From contig JAPUKI010000267.1 of NCBI GenBank assembly GCA_027295745.1, positions 1-12,382 on the forward strand: DNA of 12,382 nt, read 5' to 3'. A program made the translations under genes and the position numbers. This stretch comes from Acidobacteriota bacterium (GTDB taxonomy: Bacteria > Acidobacteriota > UBA6911 > RPQK01 > JADFOI01). Within the stretch, counting starts at the first letter, position 1, and each line of letters begins with the position of its first letter. The notes under the pieces are model-generated. The model did not search any database. It was given only the letters and a program-made list of their open reading frames with translations, and was not told where the DNA came from. Below, one piece after another: positions 7,947 through 12,382 of this stretch.

Positions 7947-8462
7947 ATGAGATTCAATAGGTGGAGCAAGTTTGGGCTGATACTGGCCGCCTTGGCCATT
8001 ACACCTTTAGCCATGTCCCTCTTCAGGACCCCCGTAAAGGCCCAGACAACGCAGCCTGAGACGGTCATCTTAAAAGGTCGGGTCATCGATCTCACCTGTG
8101 CGGTGAAAGGGAAGGCCATGACCGGGACCTGGAACAATGTTGCCGAAGACCACATGCTGGCAGATGGGAGCATGCAAGAGAAGTGCAGCATCATGTGTTT
8201 GATGGGTGGTCAGCCGGCAGCTCTCTTTGCTGATAATGATATCCAGGCAATATTTGCCTGCAATCCTCGGGGCTCTAGTGGTCGTGGGGGCCTTGCCAGG
8301 TATAGTTCTGCGCCGGTTGAAGTTGAGGGCTATTGGGGCGATGGCGGCCCAGATGCAAAGGTGTTTGTACCTGTGAAGATTCGTTCCGGCATGATGACTC
8401 TCTCAGCCCGTGTGGGTACAGGCGGTTGGAGAAACCTGGACTGCGCCGTCATGCACCAGTGA
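7947..8462 (+). CDS. Secreted small protein with five cysteines, unknown function
   Basis: A 171-residue exported protein. Residues 1-32 form a signal peptide (basic start, hydrophobic LILAALAITPLAMSL, probable cleavage after VKA). The mature part begins with a strand GRVIDLTC (Cys51), then KCSIMCLMGGQPAAL with Cys80 and Cys84, ACNP with Cys105, and a C-terminal LDCAV with Cys166. From memory, this resembles small secreted proteins in acidobacteria, planctomycetes and deltaproteobacteria with a G-x-V-x-D-x-x-C start and a KC-x3-C-x-x-GG-x-P centre; no function is known to me. A C-x3-C plus scattered Cys could bind a metal or form disulfides. AGGAGG lies at 7931-7936, about 10 nt before the ATG. 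It follows the Asp-box gene on the same strand, and its 3' end overlaps the convergent thioredoxin gene. Confidence 0.82.
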   Translation: MRFNRWSKFGLILAALAITPLAMSLFRTPVKAQTTQPETVILKGRVIDLTCAVKGKAMTGTWNNVAEDHMLADGSMQEKCSIMCLMGGQPAALFADNDIQAIFACNPRGSSGRGGLARYSSAPVEVEGYWGDGGPDAKVFVPVKIRSGMMTLSARVGTGGWRNLDCAVMHQ

Positions 8463-9054
8463 TCTTGGCCAGTTCCTGCTCCAGGGTCTCTGGGTCAATG
8501 GGCCCGGCAACGACTGAGATAACCTTCCCATTTTCATCCAAAAAGAAGGTAGCAGGAGGACCGACGACATGGAAGGCCATGCCTACCGTGTTGTCTCCGT
8601 CAAGGACCATGGGAAAAGTTAGCCCCATGGAGTCTGCCAGGGACCTGACAGCTTCACGGCTGTCCTGGACAACGACTCCCAGCACCACATACCCTGCCTC
8701 CTGGGCCTGAAGATGAGCCTCTTGAATGAAGGGCATTTCCAATAGACAGGGTCCGCACCAGGAAGCAAAAAAGTTCAGAACAACGGGTGTACCACGAAAG
8801 TCAGAGAGCCTGACAAGCTGCTTATCCATATCCAGGAGAGCAAAGTCAGGGGCCTGTCCACCCGGCTCGGGAACGCCGGATTGAATAATTCCAAGTTCCG
8901 CCAGGGATTCTTGCTCGGCAGCGGGCTCCAGCTCCAGACTGCTGCTGGGACTCCTGGATCCCGGTTCAGCACATCCGATGATCAGCACCAAGCCAATGGT
9001 CAACACCGAAAGTCGCCAATCGACCGACTTTATGTCCTGTTTACTCTCTTGCAT
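8449..9054 (-). CDS. TlpA/ResA-type thioredoxin lipoprotein
   Basis: Membrane-anchored extracytoplasmic thiol-disulfide oxidoreductase of 201 residues from the chosen ATG. The N-terminal hydrophobic segment ends in a lipobox, IIGC (Cys28). After a low-complexity linker rich in Ser and Glu comes the family start GGQAPDFALLDMD, then NFFASWCGPC with the active-site pair Cys100 and Cys103, and VVGPPATFFLDENG carrying the expected cis-proline. Such proteins reduce disulfides in periplasmic proteins, classically for cytochrome c maturation or copper-site assembly. The frame is open to a TTG at complement 9060, but the ATG at complement 9052-9054 is preferred because it is the stronger codon; no clear ribosome binding site supports either. 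Its last 14 bp overlap the end of the convergent five-cysteine gene, a possible client. Confidence 0.93.
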   Translation of the reverse strand: MQESKQDIKSVDWRLSVLTIGLVLIIGCAEPGSRSPSSSLELEPAAEQESLAELGIIQSGVPEPGGQAPDFALLDMDKQLVRLSDFRGTPVVLNFFASWCGPCLLEMPFIQEAHLQAQEAGYVVLGVVVQDSREAVRSLADSMGLTFPMVLDGDNTVGMAFHVVGPPATFFLDENGKVISVVAGPIDPETLEQELAKITGA

Positions 9055-9134
9055 ACACAAAGTTACCGGCTACTCGGTTATGGAAGTATTAGAAGCTAAG
9101 GATCAGGTCCTTGTCAACCTTATGATCTCCGGGG

Positions 9135-9159
9135 CGGAGGAGGTAGGATTCGAACCCAA
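9135..9159 (-). pseudogene. tRNA-Ser-like 3' fragment (T-arm plus acceptor strand)
   Basis: Read on the minus strand, the 25 bases give TTGGG-TTCGAAT-CCTAC-CTCCTCC-G: a T-stem, a perfect T-loop TTCGAAT, the second T-stem strand, a seven-base acceptor strand and discriminator G. This is the pattern of the 3' end of many bacterial tRNA-Ser genes. Four of five T-stem pairs form (one is G-U). It is followed by CCC where CCA would be encoded. The bases upstream on that strand contain no matching GGAGGAG 5' acceptor strand, so the rest of the tRNA is absent. Such fragments are what integrases leave when elements insert into tRNA 3' ends; chance similarity is possible. Confidence 0.45.
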
Positions 9160-9200
9160 GATACTGTCTGATTTCCACTCGCAACTGAGGAATCCTCTAG

Positions 9201-9371
9201 CCCGATATCTTCACCCTCTCAGCGGAAATTTTCTCGTCCGAAGAGGTGGTGATAACCGTCACACTATTCCCCAGCCCGGTTGGGTATAAAAAGAACATGA
9301 TCTTCGTGATGACAGTTGTAATCGTAACCACACTCGCTGCCTGGAAAGCAGCCAGGGAAGACTGGGGTTAA
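9201..9371 (+). other. Unassigned open frame with small hydrophobic ORF
   Basis: The frame is open for 56 codons between a TAG (9198-9200) and a TAA (9369-9371). Only the last 24 codons follow an ATG (9297). That part, MIFVMTVVIVTTLAAWKAAR followed by EDWG, looks like one membrane helix with a basic and acidic tail, or the end of a broken membrane protein. GTG codons at 9246 and 9249 could be alternative starts. No ribosome binding site is evident and the family is not recognised. It is listed as a possible small gene or remnant only. Confidence 0.2.
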
Positions 9372-9381
9372 TTGCTGGCCG

Positions 9382-9566
9382 CTAAGGCTCAAGATTGATC
9401 CGCAGCAGCTTCTCGGTAGGCCTTCTCCAACCCTTCGAACGCCCCCTCCTTCTCACCAAGGTGGGCATGATGCAGCGCTAAGCTAGCTGCTCAGACAGAC
9501 TCCCCACGTTTCGCTCTTTCCGTATCGTCATCCAACATCTCGGCCTCTTCCAGTCCCACACTCTCT
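9382..9566 (-). pseudogene. Decayed C-terminal remnant of a TPR protein kinase paralogue
   Basis: Read on the minus strand, the sequence gives, in one frame, ERAKRGESV, an in-frame TGA (9491-9493), then HAHLGEKEGAFEGLEKAY. The intact paralogue at 11418 reads ERAQRGEYV and HAQLGEKDQAFEWLEESY at the same spacing. After a shift of frame near 9412 the sequence ends LLRINLEP and TAG (9382-9384), matching the paralogue end LLRRMNLEP. About 25 residues between these parts have been deleted. A stop codon, an internal deletion and a frame change all mark it as a dead fragment. Its upstream edge coincides with the inverted-repeat element beginning at 9567, which probably truncated it. No kinase domain remains. 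Confidence 0.75.
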
Positions 9567-9772
9567 AGCCGGGATAATGCATAAGTTTTCTACTGCAGTG
9601 CCGGAGTCATCCAGCGTGCGTTGCGCACCGACTGCGTTGTGCTTCCTTGGGCTCCTCGGCGTACTGCATGAGTACACCTGCGGGGCCCTGGGGTACCCGC
9701 TTGCGGGTCACACGCCTTGTCATCGCGGCGCCTGCGGCACTTCGTCACGAAAACCTATGCATAATCCCGGCT
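9567..9772. mobile_element. MITE-like 206-bp element with terminal inverted repeats
   Basis: The left end (9567-9590) begins AGCCGGGATAATGCATAAG. The right end (9749-9772), read in reverse complement, begins AGCCGGGATTATGCATAGG, and the 24-bp ends match at 22 positions. Weaker complementarity continues inward (a shared AGTGCCG block). The interior is GC-rich with two small hairpins: GTACT-GCATG-AGTAC (9660-9674 region) and CCCGC-TT-GCGGG (9698-9709 region). It has no coding capacity worth assigning. A related palindrome lies at 7872-7897. The arrangement fits a non-autonomous, dispersed intergenic repeat; no clear target-site duplication was identified at the ends. The helper transposase, if any, is not in this window. 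Confidence 0.6.
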
Positions 9773-9798
9773 GGAGCCAACCTTGTGTGCATTGACTC

Positions 9799-10809
9799 TC
9801 ACCCGCAGCCTCGATTCCAAAATCTCAGGAATCCCGCTTTCTTGACGTCCGACAGTAGAGATGCCCATCCCACCCATGCTGCCGCTGCAACGTAGGGAAC
9901 GAGTTCTCCATAGATTCTTAACTCGTCAATATTGCCAACGAAAACCATTAGAGAAAGCAAAAAGGGCACGGTGATTAACTGCTTTTTGAGATAGGCGGGG
10001 ATGCGTCTCCAAAAGACCAGGATCAGGGCCCACTGATAACCAAAGCTGCTGGCTAGCAGAACCCAGCTAGGAGAGTGGCTAAGTCTCAGGATGTTCATGT
10101 CGAAGTGGTCTTCAAAGATCACCCCGGGATTGCCCAGGAAAAGATAACGCAGGCCAACCCCACATCCACACCAGATGAGTAACTGAGCTGTAAAATGGGG
10201 CCACCACCCAGGAATTTGCCGCCGATTCAGCGAGGCGGCAGTGTGACCCAGTGTGAGCAGGCAGGCGGTCTCCCTGTTTAAACAGGCAAAGAAAAAAAGG
10301 GGGTAATAGAACTTCCAATTTCGCTCTCGCCCAAACACCAGTCCCCAGGTGATGAAGGCAAGAGCGGGTAAGTCATAAGGATAGAGGATACGTTGACCAG
10401 GAGGGGTGAAAAAATAGTGAAAGAGAAGAAGGAGGTAAAGTAGCAACGCGCCGAGAGAACAGCTGTAAGGTGAAAGCCATGCCCTGAGGTATCTCCTCAA
10501 GCCAAGGACCGCTAACACCATGGCGAAGTAATCGATAATCCTGGCCAACTGTATGGGCGCAATCTGTCCACCCAGTAATGAACCAGTCAGTCGGATTAAG
10601 GCTGGAATTAAAACTCGGGCTTGGAATGGCAAAAAACCAGTGAAATCCGTAAGAACCACGTAAGAGGCTCTTGGGTTCTCGTGGCCTAGCTCTAATCGCA
10701 GCTGCGTAAAATAGTAAGCGGCAACCAGATTAATGAGCAAGAAAACCCACGTCTGGTAACTCCCGGAACCTGTGAACTTGCCTGTGGAGTTGGAGGGGCT
10801 AGATTGCAT
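9799..10809 (-). CDS. Polytopic membrane protein of unknown function
   Basis: A 336-residue protein with about eight to ten hydrophobic helices separated by short polar loops. Recognisable points are GFLPFQARVLIPALIRL (about 58-74), a luminal-type loop PPGQRILYPYDLPALAF, and FFACLNRETACLL. The pairing of a PYDLPAL loop with an NRETA motif recalls, from memory, bacterial membrane proteins shaped like GT-C glycosyltransferases that remain uncharacterised; glycosyltransferase activity is not claimed. The ATG at complement 10807-10809 has no obvious Shine-Dalgarno. The gene stands alone between the inverted-repeat element and a broken ORF, so it may be cargo of the scarred zone. Its C-terminus (LRFWNRGCG) ends shortly before the element. 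Confidence 0.78.
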   Translation of the reverse strand: MQSSPSNSTGKFTGSGSYQTWVFLLINLVAAYYFTQLRLELGHENPRASYVVLTDFTGFLPFQARVLIPALIRLTGSLLGGQIAPIQLARIIDYFAMVLAVLGLRRYLRAWLSPYSCSLGALLLYLLLLFHYFFTPPGQRILYPYDLPALAFITWGLVFGRERNWKFYYPLFFFACLNRETACLLTLGHTAASLNRRQIPGWWPHFTAQLLIWCGCGVGLRYLFLGNPGVIFEDHFDMNILRLSHSPSWVLLASSFGYQWALILVFWRRIPAYLKKQLITVPFLLSLMVFVGNIDELRIYGELVPYVAAAAWVGWASLLSDVKKAGFLRFWNRGCG

Positions 10810-11112
10810 GAACTACAAACTGTACCAGATATTCACTCCTAGACATTCGAAATGCCACTACCGCCCTTGACGAAAACTACCGAATCATCACAGACGATTT
10901 CAACTTCATCCTCCCAAGGAAAGCACCGCTGCGCCGAGCGAAAGGCGGGAGCAAAACTAAAGAGTGGAAACATCTCGGCTATTGGAAAGCAATGCGTGAG
11001 CTTTGGGGGGAAACCCAGCTAATTTGAGCTTCTGATGTGGCCAGTGAGACAATGGATATGACTGCCAGTGTCTTTTTAGTAGGGCGTCGCGAGGACTGAT
11101 TCTGGTAACTGC
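10810..11112. other. 303-bp intergenic stretch carrying a broken ORF
   Basis: Apart from the startless reading frame at 10812-11027, listed separately, the last 85 bp before the next gene show no repeat, hairpin or promoter that I can support. Confidence 0.5.
10812..11027 (+). pseudogene. Startless ORF resembling a small phage-type protein
   Basis: This frame holds 71 sense codons between TGA (10809-10811) and TGA (11025-11027), and has no usable start before a Met close to its end. The translation is protein-like, not random: ALDENYRIITDDFNFILPRK, then a Lys/Arg/Gly-rich linker, then KTKEWKHLGYWKAMRELWG. The order of a Y-x-I-x-x-D-x-x-N-F-I-L strand, a basic loop and a W-x-x-x-G-Y-W strand followed by a short helix recalls, from memory, small phage or plasmid proteins that describe a residue-poor two-strand fold; function is unknown. 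A nearby ATG (10808) starts a different frame that reaches a stop after about 19 codons, so a frameshift near 10830-10850 could have separated the start from the body. Most likely a gene fragment. Confidence 0.42.
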
Positions 11113-11391
11113 ATGCGAGATCTTAAAAGCGCCAGGTGGATGTACCTAAAGACAGCTCTGTTCCTGGTGCTACTTCTGTCGTCTTGTGCTCTGGTGCTGC
11201 TAGAGGCAATGATGTGGCGTACCGCTGGCCTGCTGGTGGTGATTGTCTGGGCGTCGGCTCGACTCTATTACTTCGCATTCTACGTTATCGAGCGGTACAT
11301 TGATCCTGCTTATCGATTCTCCGGTTTATGGTCAGCCGTGCACTGCTTGATACGTCGTAATGCCCAGGACGGGAGAGCAAAGCACTCTTAG
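11113..11391 (+). CDS. Small two-helix membrane protein, conserved type
   Basis: A 92-residue protein with two hydrophobic helices, about 13-31 (LKTALFLVLLLSSCALVLL) and 36-58. These are followed by an aromatic, charged motif ARLYYFAFYVIERYIDPAYR and a basic tail. From memory, short proteins with a YYFxFYVIExYxDPxxRFxGL block are common and conserved in acidobacterial genomes; no function is known to me. The ATG at 11113 lacks a clear ribosome binding site. An in-frame ATG at 11140 follows AGG at only 3 nt and would shorten the N-terminus by nine residues without affecting the helices. It converges on the partial TPR gene with a 26-bp gap. The conserved block makes a real gene likely despite the small size. 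Confidence 0.78.
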   Translation: MRDLKSARWMYLKTALFLVLLLSSCALVLLEAMMWRTAGLLVVIVWASARLYYFAFYVIERYIDPAYRFSGLWSAVHCLIRRNAQDGRAKHS

Positions 11392-11417
11392 TGGCGATCC
11401 AGGACAGGAATGGCTTC

Positions 11418-12382
11418 TCACGGTTCCAGGTTCATCCGCCGCAGCAGGTCAGTGAAACGAGGGTCGTCACGGAGGGGGTCAAAGTATGGCGTTACTTTGA
11501 GAATAACCAAACCAGCGTTACGTTCTTGGTAGCTTTCCTCCAGCCATTCAAAGGCTTGGTCCTTCTCACCGAGCTGGGCATGGAGCATGGCAAAGGTAAA
11601 CGTTGAGACATACTCTCCCCGCTGGGCTCTTTCTCTGGCGTAGTTCAGCATCCACCGCGAGTAGTCCTCTGCACCCATGGCCGCCGCATCTGAGAGTCCT
11701 GCTACCTCTTCCTCGCTGGCTCCTGTAAGAAGCCATTGATTTTGACGGGCTTCCGCGGCCTCCTTGTACAGGCCCTTGTCCTCATAATTGTTGGCGAGTC
11801 TCTGATGAGCCAGCTGGTAGTCAGGGTTCATGTCCAGCGCCATTCGACACTGCTCAATCGCTTCGTCGGATCGTCGTGCCATGCGGAGGTGGAATGCTGT
11901 GGCAGTTCTGGTTTCGGGGTTGAGAGGATCAAGTTGCTGGGAAGTTCTGACTTCAGCAAGGGCTTCATCATGACGCGCCATAGCCGATAACAAAAAGGCA
12001 TAGCCATAATGTGCTTGATAGGAACTCGGATCCAGTGCAATGGCTAACTTGTATTCCTCTTCGGCGCCTGTCCAGTCCCAATAGTAATGACGCTTGACAT
12101 CTCCCAGTGCCGCATGAGCCTCGCCTAAACTGTTATCGATCTCCAGAGCCTTCATTGCCATTTCTTCTACTGTTGTCGCGACCTCACGGTAGGGCACGAC
12201 TCCAAGGGGTGTGGACAGTCGATGGTGAGCGATGGCAAGAACTGCGTAGGCTAAAGCGTAGTTGGGGTCTTCTTCAATTGCCTGCTCAAAATAATTGATC
12301 GCTTTCTGGTATCCCTCGGCAGAATAGCTTGCCTGTTCAGCGCGTCCCTTGAGATAAGCCTCGTGGGCTTCACTGTTCTCAG
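11418..12382 (-). CDS. TPR-rich C-terminal part of a second protein kinase paralogue (cut by window end)
   Basis: The frame is open from the stop at 11418 to the right edge, giving about 321 visible codons; the true start lies beyond the window. The visible part opens with EAHEAYLKGRAEQASY and AINYFEQAIEEDPNYALAYA, matching AHAAYLKGR and AIQHFEEAIRRDPNYARAYA of the complete kinase at 2923-5310. It stays collinear to the end, with WDW in a TPR linker and a final DDPRFTDLLRRMNLEP. It is therefore a paralogue and, by family architecture, probably has kinase, membrane and TolB/FlgO-like parts off the window; this cannot be seen. A free-standing TPR protein is the alternative. Several TPR units of about 34 residues are evident, fit for protein-protein binding. 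Confidence 0.88.
   Translation of the reverse strand, partial: ENSEAHEAYLKGRAEQASYSAEGYQKAINYFEQAIEEDPNYALAYAVLAIAHHRLSTPLGVVPYREVATTVEEMAMKALEIDNSLGEAHAALGDVKRHYYWDWTGAEEEYKLAIALDPSSYQAHYGYAFLLSAMARHDEALAEVRTSQQLDPLNPETRTATAFHLRMARRSDEAIEQCRMALDMNPDYQLAHQRLANNYEDKGLYKEAAEARQNQWLLTGASEEEVAGLSDAAAMGAEDYSRWMLNYARERAQRGEYVSTFTFAMLHAQLGEKDQAFEWLEESYQERNAGLVILKVTPYFDPLRDDPRFTDLLRRMNLEP

Larger units (their letters stand above)
9055..9798. other. Gene-poor decayed region of 744 bp
   Basis: No intact gene is seen. From left to right it holds about 80 bp upstream of the thioredoxin gene, a tRNA-Ser-like 3' fragment, an unassigned open frame (9201-9371), a degraded C-terminal piece of the TPR-kinase family, and an inverted-repeat element. 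Each is listed separately. The packing of unrelated remnants suggests repeated insertion and deletion. Confidence 0.7.

Noticed and set aside
9160..9225. Rest of a degenerate tRNA-Ser upstream of the T-arm fragment
   Set aside because: No 5' acceptor strand complementary to CTCCTCC and no convincing D-arm or anticodon stem could be found on the minus strand.
9336..9352. Small hairpin GCTGC-CTGGAAA-GCAGC as a terminator
   Set aside because: The stem is only 5 bp, alternative pairings exist, and no T-run follows on either strand.
9577..9895. Plus-strand open frames of 72 and 82 codons across the inverted-repeat element
   Set aside because: They run through the terminal repeats and into the antisense of the membrane protein; this is repeat DNA, not genes.
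11391..11606. Plus-strand 71-codon open frame after the small membrane gene
   Set aside because: It is antisense to the conserved C-terminus of the second TPR kinase paralogue.

Overview
This 12.4 kb window looks like chromosomal DNA of a free-living bacterium, most likely an acidobacterium or a close relative. That placement is inference. It rests on a large Ser/Thr protein kinase with a TolB/FlgO-like domain and C-terminal TPRs (a paralogue-rich architecture typical of Acidobacteriota), a second copy of its TPR part, an exported Asp-box lipoprotein and a small two-helix membrane protein. No rRNA, intact tRNA, CRISPR array or transposase was seen.

Left part (1-5310). A MscS-type mechanosensitive channel, probably cut at its 5' end by the window, is followed on the same strand by a small exported protein of unknown function and an alpha/beta hydrolase. 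They run into a Yip1-like membrane protein on the minus strand, with stop codons overlapping by 4 bp. That gene lies 46 bp downstream of the TPR kinase and is probably co-transcribed with it.

Middle part (5494-9054). A divergent gene encodes formyltetrahydrofolate deformylase (purU). Next come three envelope genes: an Asp-box (sialidase-like) lipoprotein with a CPCC motif, a secreted five-cysteine protein, and on the opposite strand a TlpA/ResA-type thioredoxin lipoprotein whose 3' end overlaps the five-cysteine gene by 14 bp. All three carry export signals and cysteine or metal-type motifs, so they may form an extracytoplasmic redox or metalloprotein module.

Right part (9055-12382). This is a scarred, gene-poor zone. 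It holds a tRNA-Ser-like 3' fragment on the minus strand (9135-9159), a decayed C-terminal remnant of the TPR-kinase family (9382-9566), and a 206-bp MITE-like element with about 24-bp imperfect terminal inverted repeats (9567-9772). A hairpin related to the element's ends sits at 7872-7897. Beyond are a polytopic membrane protein, an ORF with no start codon that resembles a small phage-type protein (10812-11027), a small two-helix membrane protein, and the 3' part of a second TPR-kinase paralogue running off the window. The fragments suggest an old integration and recombination site. No complete new defence or mobile system is visible; the most original leads are this scar and the cysteine-rich envelope module.
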